A stretch of 64,000 nucleotides of DNA from Aureispira anguillae (GTDB lineage Bacteria > Bacteroidota > Bacteroidia > Chitinophagales > Saprospiraceae), in contig NZ_AP026867.1 of assembly GCF_026000115.1 (NCBI RefSeq), positions 5,692,001 to 5,756,000 of the forward strand, written 5' to 3'. Position 1 is the stretch's first letter, and the number at the start of each line of letters is the position of its first letter. Shown here in pieces: positions 17,796 through 26,396 of the stretch. The notes under the pieces are model-generated. The model was not told the origin of the DNA, did not search any database, and saw nothing but the letters and a program-made list of their open reading frames with translations. The translations under genes were made by a program, and so were the position numbers.

Positions 17796-17803
17796 TATTT
17801 TTG
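17796..17803 (+). promoter_or_regulatory. Bacteroidota -7 box upstream of the Nfu gene
   Basis: TATTTTTG matches the TAnnTTTG consensus and predicts a transcription start near 17809. No clear -33 TTG is seen at the right distance. The box excludes an upstream translation start at 17803 and supports ATG at 17836. Confidence 0.55.
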
Positions 17804-17835
17804 TGCAACTTATTTTTTTAGACAATATCAAAACA

Positions 17836-18456
17836 ATGGACAATAAAAAAGTGACTAAACCACCAGTAATGCTCTACACAGAGCAAACCCCTAATCCAGA
17901 AACACTAAAGTTTGTTACCAACCAAATGCTTTACCCTCGTAAAATGGCAGATTTCCCTGCTGATCAAAAGGAATTAGCACAAGAATGGTCGCCTTTAGCA
18001 ACTGCATTATTTGGTTTCGACTATGTTCATGGTGTTTATATTTGTAACAACTTTGTTACGGTTACCAAAGCAGCAGATATGGAGTGGTCAACCGTTATGA
18101 TGGAACTCAAAACCTTTATAAAAGGTTACATTGAAGAAGGTAATGAGGTCATGAAAGAAGGCTTTGAAGAGGTAAAAGCCAAAATAGAGGCAGAAGAGGA
18201 GGAACAATATACTGGAGACGATGCAGAATTAGTAGCAAAAATCAAACAATTGCTAGACAAATACGTACGCCCAGCAGTAGAAATGGATGGAGGTAATATT
18301 AAATTTCATTCGTTTGACAATGGAGTCGTAAATGTAATACTTCAAGGGGCTTGTAGTGGCTGTCCATCTTCCTCTGGAACCCTAAAAGTAGGTATAGAAG
18401 GTATGCTAAAACGTATGGTTCCTGAGGTAAAATCGGTAGAAGCAATCATGGGCTAA
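17836..18456 (+). CDS. Nfu/NifU-like Fe-S cluster scaffold protein
   Basis: 206 residues from ATG at 17836. An Nfu N-terminal domain (YTEQTPNPETLKFVTN, then PLATALFGFDYVHGVYI) is joined by a Glu-rich linker to a NifU C-terminal domain (KYVRPAVEMDGGNIKF, then LQGACSGCPSSSGTLK). The CxxC cysteines of ACSGC bind a [4Fe-4S] cluster for delivery to apo-enzymes. The start was chosen because the frame upstream overlaps the -7 promoter box at 17796-17803. A rhomboid gene follows after 42 bp and could be in the same transcript. Confidence 0.94.
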   Translation: MDNKKVTKPPVMLYTEQTPNPETLKFVTNQMLYPRKMADFPADQKELAQEWSPLATALFGFDYVHGVYICNNFVTVTKAADMEWSTVMMELKTFIKGYIEEGNEVMKEGFEEVKAKIEAEEEEQYTGDDAELVAKIKQLLDKYVRPAVEMDGGNIKFHSFDNGVVNVILQGACSGCPSSSGTLKVGIEGMLKRMVPEVKSVEAIMG

Positions 18457-18498
18457 CTTAACCCTTTTTGTACTTTTTCTAAAAGAACTTTAGTATTT

Positions 18499-19206
18499 AT
18501 GCAACAACAGTTTAATTCGCTGCCTGAGATCACTAAAAACATCATTATTTTAAATTTATTGATGTTTTTAGCTTCTATTACATTTGGAAATTTTACCTAT
18601 CAAAACTTTGTCGTTTATTATGTAGAAAATGAGGCGTTCCAACCTTATCAGTTGGTCACTTCATTTTTTATGCATGCAGGGTTATTTCATATTTTCATGA
18701 ATATGTTTGTTCTGTTTATGTTTGGTTCAGACGTAGAACGAACAATGGGACCCAAAAAATTCCTATTCCTATACCTATCAGCAGGTTTTGGAGCCAATTT
18801 ACTTAGTTTGGGGGCAGATTATATGCATGCTCATTATTTAATGAGTACCCTCTCTCCAGAACAAATTATGATGGCCATAAACAATCAAGGCACAAATCCT
18901 GACATTATTAATGATGCGACAAGGGAGTTAGCTGGAATATGGCACAAAAGTGCTTTGGGAGCCTCAGGGGCTACGTATGGAGTATTGTTTACCTTTGCCA
19001 TGCTTTACCCCAACAGGATTTTATATTTATTAATTCCTCCTATGCCGATCAAAGCCAAATACTTGGCGGTAGGTCTAGCTGCCATGGAATTTTACCAACA
19101 CGTTTCGAACGCCAATACAGGCATTGGGCATTTTGTGCATTTATCAGGTGCTGCTATTGCCATTGGTATTGTTTGGTTTTGGCGAAAGCAGGGGGCAAAA
19201 TTTTAA
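18499..19206 (+). CDS. Rhomboid family intramembrane serine protease
   Basis: 235 residues with about six hydrophobic segments. The HxxxN pair is in HAGLFHIFMNMF (59-70), the catalytic Ser156 in GASG (154-157) and the catalytic His214 in HFVHLSG. An unusually long loop (about 105-150, containing MSTLSPEQIMMAINNQG) separates the second and third blocks. It should cleave transmembrane segments of other membrane proteins; targets are unknown. It is the first of two rhomboid genes in a row, 163 bp before the second. Confidence 0.93.
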   Translation: MQQQFNSLPEITKNIIILNLLMFLASITFGNFTYQNFVVYYVENEAFQPYQLVTSFFMHAGLFHIFMNMFVLFMFGSDVERTMGPKKFLFLYLSAGFGANLLSLGADYMHAHYLMSTLSPEQIMMAINNQGTNPDIINDATRELAGIWHKSALGASGATYGVLFTFAMLYPNRILYLLIPPMPIKAKYLAVGLAAMEFYQHVSNANTGIGHFVHLSGAAIAIGIVWFWRKQGAKF

Positions 19207-19368
19207 TTTCAGAAAAAAATCATTGATTATTCGAAAATATCCAACTTTATCAAGAAATTAGTCGGTTGTAATCTACTGGTGTAATTTTTGGAGTATTTTG
19301 AAAAGTAACACGACTTTACCTCAGCGTAATGTAAAAGCACAATTAGCAACAAACACAAGCACTTAACA

Positions 19369-20328
19369 ATGGCAACAAATATCTGGGATGATATAAAAAT
19401 GCGTTATCAACAGGGAAACACCATAATTCGTTTAATTATGGCCAATGTTGCTGTACATGTCTTTGTTGCCTTGATTTCTGTATTTGTATTTTTAATCACA
19501 GGTTGGAGAGATGAATATTGGAATTTTGTTAGTGAATGGTTCTATTTTCCTTCCGAAATAGGAAAAATTCCACTTCGTTTGTGGAGTATTTTTACCTATA
19601 TGTTTTTGCACGATGGGCTTTGGCATATTCTGATGAATATGTTAGTACTCTATTGGTTTGGTCAACGACTCAATGATTTGCTGCCCAACAGCAAAATGCT
19701 GCCCATTTATATTTGGGGAGGTATTGCAGGGGCTTTATTTTTTGCCATTGGCTTTAATATTTTCCCTCCCTTTTCTAGCGCAGAAGGCAACTTAGTAGGC
19801 GCATCAGCTAGTGTAATGGCCATTGTGTTGGCGGCTGCAACACTCAATCCCAAAGGGGTAATTCGCCTCTTTCTTATTGGTGATGTTGAATTGCAATATG
19901 TCGCTTTAGTCTGGGTCATTATTAATCTTATCGTTATCCCAGGTGGTAATCCTGGTGGAGCATTGGCACATTTAGGAGGTGCATTTATGGGCTGGTTTTT
20001 TATCTATCAGTTAAGAAAAGGAAATGATTTGGCTCAGCCCATAAATAAAGTCTTAGGTTGGTTTACTCGAAAAAAAATGACTGCTCACAAGCAGAAAAAA
20101 ACTAAAACACATCAAAAGACAGAGCGCTCTTTCAAAGCAAAAATGAAAGTGTATAAAGGAGGACAAAAATCAGACTATTATGGCAATGAATATGGACGTT
20201 CATTCATGCAAAAATATAAGGAGATGTCTAGAGAAGAATGCCTAAATACGATTTTAGACAAAATTAAACGCTCAGGATATGATAGTTTAACCGAAGATGA
20301 AAAGATATTTTTAGATCGTTATAGATAA
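19369..20328 (+). CDS. Rhomboid family intramembrane protease with cytoplasmic tail
   Basis: 319 residues. The membrane core (20-215) has HDGLWHILMNM (81-91), the catalytic Ser146 in GASAS and His201 in LAHLGGAFMG. The core motif is GASA rather than the usual GxSG. The last 100 residues form a Lys-rich tail ending in a helical segment (MSREECLNTILDKIKRSGYDS is 21 residues, so named here only by its ends, MSREEC and SLTEDEKIFLD). This tail resembles the C-terminal extension of many Bacteroidota rhomboids. It is a paralogue, not a copy, of the preceding gene. An EEP-family gene follows after 82 bp. Confidence 0.93.
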   Translation: MATNIWDDIKMRYQQGNTIIRLIMANVAVHVFVALISVFVFLITGWRDEYWNFVSEWFYFPSEIGKIPLRLWSIFTYMFLHDGLWHILMNMLVLYWFGQRLNDLLPNSKMLPIYIWGGIAGALFFAIGFNIFPPFSSAEGNLVGASASVMAIVLAAATLNPKGVIRLFLIGDVELQYVALVWVIINLIVIPGGNPGGALAHLGGAFMGWFFIYQLRKGNDLAQPINKVLGWFTRKKMTAHKQKKTKTHQKTERSFKAKMKVYKGGQKSDYYGNEYGRSFMQKYKEMSREECLNTILDKIKRSGYDSLTEDEKIFLDRYR

Positions 20329-20410
20329 GCCTATATCTAAAGTTTATGGATTCACAACTACATTCATTGTTCACTTCCCTCCTATTGATTGAGGCATTTT
20401 AATTCCGTTC

Positions 20411-21499
20411 ATGTTTCGCTGGTTCAAGACGACAATCTCCAAGTTCTTTTTTGGCATCAATATTTTAGTTAGTTTATTGCTTTGTGGCTCTTATTTAGCC
20501 AGTTGGGTTCCCCCTTCTACCTTCTATTGGTTTTCCTTTTTGGCGGTAGGCTACCCTTTTTTACTTTTTGCCAATCTTTTATTTGCTTTTTGGTGGCTCT
20601 ACAAACGACAACGTTACTTCTATCTTTCCCTAATCGTTATTTTTTTAGGCAGCTCTCGTTTATTTGCCTTTATCGGTTTCAACTGGCAGACACCCAATCC
20701 ATCTTTGGACGCTGTTCGAGTTATGAGTTATAACGTTCGATATTTTAATGCAATGGCCTTCTCAAAAGCCAAAGATTTGGAGAAAGCACAACAAAAAATA
20801 CTACGCACCATACAAGGGCAAGCCCTTGATATTTTCTGTGGGCAAGAATTTGCAGGCAAATCGGCTGCTTATAATCAAACAACAAGACAGTTTTTAATCC
20901 GCCAAATGGGCTTAAAACATTATGCTGAAGGAGGAGGAAGTAGTCTAGCTATTTTTTCAAGGTATCCCATTATCAAAAAAGGAACGATTGATTTCCCCAA
21001 CAGTTATAATGGAGCCATTTATGCAGACTTAAAGTACAAAAACAGCATCATTCGAGTCTATTCTTTTCATCTACAATCCATTGGTTTAGGTAGCGACGAG
21101 CATGAAATTTTCAACAAAAAGAATTTATCTTCACTGGGAGAGGACGGCACCCAAAAGACCTATCAACGGATTAATACAAAACTCAAAGAAGCCTTTTTAT
21201 TAAGGGAAGAACAAGCTAATTTTATTGCCGAACACATCAATAATAGCCCCTACCCTGTATTGGTTTGTGGAGATATGAACGATACCCCCAATTCTTATGC
21301 TTATGGGCAACTGTCTAAAAACTTAAAAGATGCCTTTGGAGAAATGGGCAGTGGATTTGGAAGCACCTATGCTGGTTCGCTTCCTTTTTTGCGCATTGAT
21401 TATGCTTTTGCAAGTCCTAGTTGTAACGTAGAATCGTTTCAAGTCATTTCGAATACTTCTTCTGACCACTACCCCATTTATACTCAGATTAGTTTTTAA
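20411..21499 (+). CDS. Membrane-anchored endonuclease/exonuclease/phosphatase family protein
   Basis: 362 residues. Three hydrophobic segments fill the first 90 residues. An EEP (DNase I-like) domain follows (about 100-362), with VMSYNVRYFN, the metal-binding Glu in FCGQEFAG, CGDMNDTPNS, the RIDYAFAS block and the catalytic SDHYPI at the end. It is a metal-dependent phosphodiesterase; substrates in this group range from DNA to phospholipids, and the membrane anchor leaves the substrate open. It is downstream of the rhomboid pair in the same direction. Confidence 0.9.
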   Translation: MFRWFKTTISKFFFGINILVSLLLCGSYLASWVPPSTFYWFSFLAVGYPFLLFANLLFAFWWLYKRQRYFYLSLIVIFLGSSRLFAFIGFNWQTPNPSLDAVRVMSYNVRYFNAMAFSKAKDLEKAQQKILRTIQGQALDIFCGQEFAGKSAAYNQTTRQFLIRQMGLKHYAEGGGSSLAIFSRYPIIKKGTIDFPNSYNGAIYADLKYKNSIIRVYSFHLQSIGLGSDEHEIFNKKNLSSLGEDGTQKTYQRINTKLKEAFLLREEQANFIAEHINNSPYPVLVCGDMNDTPNSYAYGQLSKNLKDAFGEMGSGFGSTYAGSLPFLRIDYAFASPSCNVESFQVISNTSSDHYPIYTQISF

Positions 21500-21520
21500 G
21501 TAAACATCGTCGCTTAACCA

Positions 21521-22162
21521 TTATACCACTTGCAAAAACAATTTTAAATGTGCTTTAATATCGCTGTTGGCAGGGTGCAGTAAGGTATGAATTCCTGCCG
21601 CTCTAGCGCCCACCAAATTGGGGGCATTGTCGTCTATAAACAAGGTTTCTGAAGCGATCAATTGCGCATCGTCCAAGACATATTGAAAGGCTGCCTCATC
21701 GGGTTTTCGTTCGTTGATAAGGTGGGAATAATACGCTTTATCAAACAAGGCATCAAAGTCTTCAATTCCATGCTCTTTGGCTACAATTTGGCGAAATTCA
21801 CGAAGATGTATGCTATTGGTATTGCTCAATAAATAAACTCGATACCCCTTTGCCTTTAACTCTTCTAATAATTCCAAACCATTGCTCGGTATATTAAGCA
21901 ACATGGCATTCCAGGCAGTTTCTAATTGCGCTCTTGTTACAGGGTTGGAATTGTGTTCTTTCAGCGCATGGATAAAGGCTTCTTCTGTTAGTTTTCCTGT
22001 TTCAAAATCATCAAAAACTCCTGCTTGAATCAATATTTTTGAAATTCGCTGGAATTCTTTTTTGTCTCCCACCAAAGCGCAAAATGCAGCTTCTGTATAT
22101 GCTGGCTGCAAGTGAATCAAGACGCCTCCTAAATCAAAAATTATATTTTTTATGCCCTTCAT
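21521..22162 (-). CDS. HAD-superfamily hydrolase (subfamily IA, YihX-like)
   Basis: 213 residues. Motif I is IIFDLGGVLI, where the second Asp of the classical DxD is replaced by Gly, as is common in the FDLGGV group. Motif II is LLSNTNSIH, motif III the Lys of NERKPDEAAF and motif IV FIDDNAPNLVGARAAG. An alpha-helical cap lies between motifs I and II. It is probably a phosphatase acting on a small sugar phosphate or similar metabolite. It converges on the EEP gene with a 21-bp gap; a tRNA gene starts 127 bp upstream on the other strand. Confidence 0.92.
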   Translation of the reverse strand: MKGIKNIIFDLGGVLIHLQPAYTEAAFCALVGDKKEFQRISKILIQAGVFDDFETGKLTEEAFIHALKEHNSNPVTRAQLETAWNAMLLNIPSNGLELLEELKAKGYRVYLLSNTNSIHLREFRQIVAKEHGIEDFDALFDKAYYSHLINERKPDEAAFQYVLDDAQLIASETLFIDDNAPNLVGARAAGIHTLLHPANSDIKAHLKLFLQVV

Positions 22163-22182
22163 GGAATTATTTTTTAGAAAAA

Positions 22183-22213
22183 TTGTTTTATTAATTACAA
22201 ATGCTTATTTTTG
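22183..22213 (+). promoter_or_regulatory. Promoter of the tRNA(CAT) gene
   Basis: TTG at 22183-22185, a 20-base spacer and TATTTTTG at 22206-22213. This is a full match to the Bacteroidota sigma factor pattern. The start would lie near 22220, leaving a leader of about 70 nt before the tRNA. Confidence 0.75.
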
Positions 22214-22289
22214 TGTCGCACAAGATAAGAAGAAAGTAGTGTTTCTTGCAAAAGAAAAATATAACTTTCTATTAATTTGATGTAAAACC

Positions 22290-22366
<77 letters not shown>

Positions 22367-22370
22367 GCAA

Positions 22371-22410
22371 AAAGCCTTGCAAGTGAAATACTTGCAAGGC
22401 TTTCTTTATT
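22371..22410 (+). terminator. Rho-independent terminator of the tRNA transcript
   Basis: A perfect 13-bp stem (22371-22383 with 22391-22403), a 7-base loop and a T-rich tail. It begins five bases after the encoded CCA. Confidence 0.92.
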
Positions 22411-22515
22411 TTAGGAGTCGTTAGAGGGGCATTTTTTAAAACAATACTATATATTATATAGTGTACTATTAGATATTAAGGTGGCCTGTTAGACGAATTA
22501 AACAAAGCTATTTTA

Positions 22516-23478
22516 TTATTCCGTGTCTTCTATATTGGGCAAAATTTCTTTTTCTATTAAATCTATCACAAAATCAAAGTACGGTTTAAAAGTTTTATGT
22601 TTGACTTCGTCCTCAGGCAAAGTCGAAAGAACTGTTTCAAAGTTACCTGAATGAAAGTCTTCTTTATCTTTTACACCTTCTAAAAATTCGAGAGGAACTT
22701 TTTTAATACTAAATATTTCTTGAAGTAATGAAAAATTTTCTTTAATATCGATATCTAATAATTTCATAATCACATAGATATCGTAAAAATCTTTAGTTCT
22801 TGGTTTTGAATCTCTTGAACGTTTTATGATACTATTATATCTTGGATCCGTTTGGCATATTGCTCTAAGCTTTTCGTAAACAACCATTAAAGGAGTATAT
22901 ATCTCTATAAAGACATCTCCAAATTCTGCCTCTTTCCTGTTCTCTCTGCATATTTCATGTAAGCTTATATCTATGGAAAATTTTGGAGAAAGAAGTGTTT
23001 CTCCATTTCGCACTTTACTTTTCCCTATAAATAAAGCTCTCTTCTTATCTTCTTCAGGAGTTGTTTGTTTACTTGTTTCAATTATCGAAAAACTAGCCAT
23101 ATAACCTCCCCAGAAATGCTTCAAATCATCACTTATTTCAGGAGGTCTAAGTTCTAACTTGAAATCAAGAACGGAATATTGCACTCCGTCAATCCCTTCA
23201 CTAAACCCCTGCTTTAGAGCTTTTTTTAATCGATCTCCAAATTCATCAGGATTATCTAATGCGTCTGATAGTGTTGTATCTATTGAAAAGTCTATATCAA
23301 CTGAGGGTCTTCCTGTTACCTTCCAAACCATATCAAGTAATGTTCCTCCTTTTAAAGTAAGATACCGAGCTAATTCATCATCATTATAGATTGATGAAAG
23401 GACAACCTTTTTGACCTTTTTAATCAACTCATAGGTTTCATTATTAAGCTTTTGTGGGTTCAATTTTTTCTTTTTCAT
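22516..23478 (-). CDS. AbiEii/AbiGii-type nucleotidyltransferase toxin
   Basis: 320 residues. The N-terminal half carries the nucleotidyltransferase signature LKGGTLLDM followed by RPSVDIDFSI (GG...DxD), typical of AbiEii toxins (also called type IV TA toxins), which transfer nucleotides to tRNA or similar targets in studied members. Further support is the KPRTKDFYDIYVI block. The start ATG at 23478 is 16 bp after the stop of the upstream AbiEi-like gene, so the pair forms an operon. By family it mediates phage abortive infection or plasmid/region maintenance. The gene looks intact. Confidence 0.9.
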   Translation of the reverse strand: MKKKKLNPQKLNNETYELIKKVKKVVLSSIYNDDELARYLTLKGGTLLDMVWKVTGRPSVDIDFSIDTTLSDALDNPDEFGDRLKKALKQGFSEGIDGVQYSVLDFKLELRPPEISDDLKHFWGGYMASFSIIETSKQTTPEEDKKRALFIGKSKVRNGETLLSPKFSIDISLHEICRENRKEAEFGDVFIEIYTPLMVVYEKLRAICQTDPRYNSIIKRSRDSKPRTKDFYDIYVIMKLLDIDIKENFSLLQEIFSIKKVPLEFLEGVKDKEDFHSGNFETVLSTLPEDEVKHKTFKPYFDFVIDLIEKEILPNIEDTE

Positions 23479-23494
23479 ATTCTATAGTTTGTTT

Positions 23495-24400
23495 TTATTT
23501 CCCTAATGAACTGGGATAATAAACCTGCCAAGTTTCGGAGAAGGATAAGTTTTTCTGACCATACGTTAAATACATTTTTCTTTTTTTCTGAAAACGATTG
23601 TGTATTTTCTGGATAGCACTTTCAGGAAATTTGCCTGTTCTTTCTAGATAAAATCCAATCGCTTGATGGTATGGATAAATAAAATCTAACCTTTTAAGAT
23701 AAGAAGAAATTCTATTTATAGATATTTTGTCAGAACAAAGTTCAAAAGCTTTAAGAACTTCATATACTCCTCCACAATAAAATGGGCGAACAACTGCATC
23801 TATCAACGTTCTTTCTAGATCTGTAACTCTTATTGTATCGTTAAAGTTCCCTATTGACAACTCTTGTATACCTATACCTTCAGCAAGGTGACTTTCCAAC
23901 AAAAATACTCTTGACTCATCAAAAACTGCAAACTTAGAGCTCCCTATCTTTTGCTTTGAAAATGCTTTATCTATAGCTTCCTGTTGAATATTATCTAAGG
24001 TGTAATTGTCTCTACGATCTAACTTTGATGCTCTTAGAGATGATACGTAATATTGTTTGGGGATTTGCTCTGTCAGATTATGAAGGTGTAAAGCTGTATG
24101 AAAACATAAATATGAGTTTGGCTTTAAACTAGTTAATAGCTTATAAAAGTTGAATTCTTTCCATGTATATAAAGTGATAGACCTATCAGGAAACTTGAAT
24201 GAGTATTTTTTTAAGTGCTTGGTTTTTATCAACTCATCAATAAAATCATTAACTCTCATGCTTGTTGCTAGTCTCCAAAAATCTTGCTGCTCATAGAAGA
24301 TTGAGGCGAGCATATTTTTTGTAAAAATACTAGCAGCTTGCTCGTCAAAAAAAGAGACTATATCTTTTTTTGCTATACTAAAACGACTTCTTCTTCCCAT
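23495..24400 (-). CDS. AbiEi-type antitoxin / transcriptional regulator
   Basis: 301 residues from ATG at 24400. A possible upstream GTG at 24436 lies inside a palindrome and is unlikely. An N-terminal winged-helix region (about 1-75, with RVNDFIDELIKTKHLKKYSF) is followed by the AbiEi-like body (YLCFHTALHLHNLTEQ, then YYVSSLRAS, then IRVTDLERTLIDAVVRP), which is the usual antitoxin signature. Known AbiEi proteins neutralise AbiEii and repress their own operon by binding inverted repeats. Three palindromes upstream fit that role. It directly precedes the toxin gene. Confidence 0.87.
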   Translation of the reverse strand: MGRRSRFSIAKKDIVSFFDEQAASIFTKNMLASIFYEQQDFWRLATSMRVNDFIDELIKTKHLKKYSFKFPDRSITLYTWKEFNFYKLLTSLKPNSYLCFHTALHLHNLTEQIPKQYYVSSLRASKLDRRDNYTLDNIQQEAIDKAFSKQKIGSSKFAVFDESRVFLLESHLAEGIGIQELSIGNFNDTIRVTDLERTLIDAVVRPFYCGGVYEVLKAFELCSDKISINRISSYLKRLDFIYPYHQAIGFYLERTGKFPESAIQKIHNRFQKKRKMYLTYGQKNLSFSETWQVYYPSSLGK

Positions 24401-24415
24401 TATTCCTTTTTTATC

Positions 24416-24447
24416 TATCACATTATGTGTATACACATAATGTGATA
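24416..24447. promoter_or_regulatory. Perfect 32-bp palindrome at the AbiEi start (operator candidate 1)
   Basis: A loop-less perfect inverted repeat centred on the core TATGTGTATACACATA, with arms TATCACAT/ATGTGATA. It sits 16 bp upstream of the chosen antitoxin ATG, where a repressor site would be expected. Core shared with two further sites. Confidence 0.8.
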
Positions 24448-24552
24448 CGAATAAAGAAAATAAAAGGTTTCAAAAGTATTTATTTTTCTTGTTTAATCGT
24501 TGTTTGAGGGCTTTTAGAGGTAAAGAGAGGAGTTAAAAACCTTATTTAACAG

Positions 24553-24580
24553 TAATGTTATGTGTATACACATAACATTA
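24553..24580. promoter_or_regulatory. Perfect 28-bp palindrome (operator candidate 2)
   Basis: Same 16-bp core as the sites at 24416 and 24699, with different but self-complementary arms TAATGT/ACATTA. Its centre lies 135 bp from that of site 1. Confidence 0.75.
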
Positions 24581-24698
24581 TACGATAATAGAATAAAAAA
24601 GTTACAGGACTACTTATTTTTTTTCAAAAAAGCTAATTATAAGGGTATTGTGGTTATTTCGGAGAGTTCCAAGATAAGATAGAGCCTATATTATTTGG

Positions 24699-24726
24699 TC
24701 ATTGTATGTGTATACACATACAATGA
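24699..24726. promoter_or_regulatory. Perfect 28-bp palindrome (operator candidate 3)
   Basis: Same 16-bp core, with arms TCATTG/CAATGA. Its centre lies 146 bp from that of site 2. No gene in the rightward direction is supported after it. The stretch 24448-24835 holds only these palindromes and AT-rich DNA. Confidence 0.75.
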
Positions 24727-24835
24727 TAATAAAAAAAAACTAAAAAATCAAGGTTTAAACCAATTATTTTTAGCTAGTTATACACATGAAGATGTAGGTT
24801 TTTTGTCAAAAAGTCAAGCTTTCTGGATTTTTTTC

Positions 24836-25075
24836 TTATTCAGGGATATTTATGGTAGCATCCCCCTTCGAAAGCTGACAGTCGCAACTGTGAGATGAAT
24901 TAGAAAGAGACTCTATTATATCTAATGAACCTCCATAAGCGAAACCAGATACAGCATCATTGATTAATGAATCAATATCAAACTCTTTTTTAGGATTAAT
25001 TAAAGTTTGGTTAGTAATATTAAATAGAGCCATAAACAAAGCTCTTCTTTTACTATATTTAAAACGTTCTCTCAT
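24836..25075 (-). CDS. Small hypothetical protein ending in a Cys-x-Cys segment, 79 aa
   Basis: A basic N-terminus (MRERFKYSKRRALFMALFN), then an acidic stretch (DIDSLINDAVSG), a Gly-Gly (YGGSLD) and a C-terminal HSCDCQLSKGD segment. The layout (charged leader-like part, GG, then a short Ser/Cys-rich tail) recalls Bacteroidota peptide precursors, but no maturase, transporter or processing peptidase gene is nearby. It could equally be an ordinary small protein or a chance frame. I do not recognise it. Confidence 0.4.
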   Translation of the reverse strand: MRERFKYSKRRALFMALFNITNQTLINPKKEFDIDSLINDAVSGFAYGGSLDIIESLSNSSHSCDCQLSKGDATINIPE

Positions 25076-25218
25076 AATTGTTTTTATAGATTAAGATAAC
25101 ATTCATTTGAAAACGACAAAGGAAAAGATAAGTTACAAATACAGATTTTTTTTAAAGGAAATGGTAAAAAAAACACAACTTGTAACCGTTTAGATTTATT
25201 GTTCAGGAACAAACAGCA

Positions 25219-26253
25219 CTACTCCTTGATCAAAGACAGATCAACCGTATGATAATGATGCATTAAGCTAAGTCCTGCCAATAACATCTCTGTCACCCAC
25301 TTAGCATTAACCATTTCTTCCGAGACACGCATATGATGAAAATAAGAGAATTGATTTTTGTGATTCAAGGCAAACTCCCCTATTGTAATCTCCTCATTCG
25401 CTTTTTCGACCAACTGGAGGACAGACGCTTTATCCGATACTTTAACTTCATCTTCGTATAACAAAATAATTGTCAACGCTACTGCATCATCATTGGGCTT
25501 AATAAGCGTAGCATAAACCTTGTTTTCAAGCATTAACTTGGTTTCAAACCCTTGGGTATCGTCATTAAAATGAACGGGAAATTGATTTTCTATCAAGGCG
25601 GTTACAACAGCTTTAGATACGATTCCCTTTCTTTTTAGTGCATCAATCTTATTCTTTGGTTTGGTAAACGACGTTTGATAGCCCACCTTTAATGTGCCCC
25701 CACCAATAGAAGGATCAAGTTGATGCGCTTGCCAAGCCATCAATAAATTCCAGCTATTCTCTTGTAACAGCCCAGCCCCTGTTGATAAGTTATCAAAATA
25801 ATCCACCAAATTGACGCTTGTTTCGGGAAGTAGATGAAAATTATCAGCATCTAATGTGAGCTCCATAAACACAGGCAAACTAGTATTAAATCCTCCTTCT
25901 ACCTCGTCAAGTCTATTTTCAACGTTGTTATTAAAAAAGGTCTGTTCTTCCAAAATTTGGTTGGTTTCAACATCTGTTTTCAAAATTATTTTAAAGCTAG
26001 TCCATTGATTATCGACTACTTCAAAAATTGCTTCTTCTAAATGTATCTTACCCAACTTTAAAGCTGTTGTAAATTTAATTTCTTTATTGATTTTAACGTT
26101 TTTAATCATTTTTTGGTCCTTCTCTATTTGGTGATTTTCTAATGGCATATTTGGCTTTATCAACGCTTGGTTTTGTGCATTACAGGCGGTTATTAACCTA
26201 AGAATTAGGCCACTTAAAATTAGAATTTTAATTCTATTCCATTGTTGAATCAT
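25219..26253 (-). CDS. Lipoprotein with possible YbjN-like domain, function unknown
   Basis: 344 residues. The signal sequence ends in RLITAC (Cys24), so it is probably lipidated. Residues about 40-200 look like an all-beta region without known motif. The C-terminal part (about 205-344) has alternating strands and helices ending in LGLSLMHHYH-like helix text (actual AGLSLMHHYHTVDLS), and reads like the YbjN/type III chaperone-like fold (inference, weak). It follows the DUF4157 gene in the same direction, separated by a repeat element of about 85 bp, so co-transcription is possible. Confidence 0.7.
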   Translation of the reverse strand: MIQQWNRIKILILSGLILRLITACNAQNQALIKPNMPLENHQIEKDQKMIKNVKINKEIKFTTALKLGKIHLEEAIFEVVDNQWTSFKIILKTDVETNQILEEQTFFNNNVENRLDEVEGGFNTSLPVFMELTLDADNFHLLPETSVNLVDYFDNLSTGAGLLQENSWNLLMAWQAHQLDPSIGGGTLKVGYQTSFTKPKNKIDALKRKGIVSKAVVTALIENQFPVHFNDDTQGFETKLMLENKVYATLIKPNDDAVALTIILLYEDEVKVSDKASVLQLVEKANEEITIGEFALNHKNQFSYFHHMRVSEEMVNAKWVTEMLLAGLSLMHHYHTVDLSLIKE

Positions 26254-26273
26254 TTATATTATAAGTTTATAAA

Positions 26274-26357
26274 TTAATACTCTGCTAGTTTTTTATTTTT
26301 TGATAAATAAAAAAGCATCTTGTATTCAATTAATACGATTTTCTAGCGAAGTAATGA
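26274..26357. repeat. Dispersed palindromic element, copy at 26.3 kb (short form)
   Basis: The left end TTAATACTCTGCT (26274-26286) and right end AGCGAAGTAATGA (26345-26357) are inverted. It contains the shared block AAAAAAGCATCTTGTATT and the small hairpin GTATT/AATAC. It lies between two minus-strand genes and lacks the central part present in the 48.3-kb copy. Confidence 0.7.
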
Positions 26358-26396
26358 TAAAAACTAAAGCGATTCTTTTAGGGGATTTATGATCCG

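Noticed and set aside
24416-24726. Palindromes near AbiE as rho-independent terminators or a CRISPR-like array
   Set aside because: They have no loop, no T tract, arms that differ between copies and spacings far too long for CRISPR spacers.
24695-24898. Plus-strand open frame of 67 codons spanning the third palindrome
   Set aside because: It starts inside a palindrome, overlaps the 79-aa frame on the other strand and has no recognisable features.
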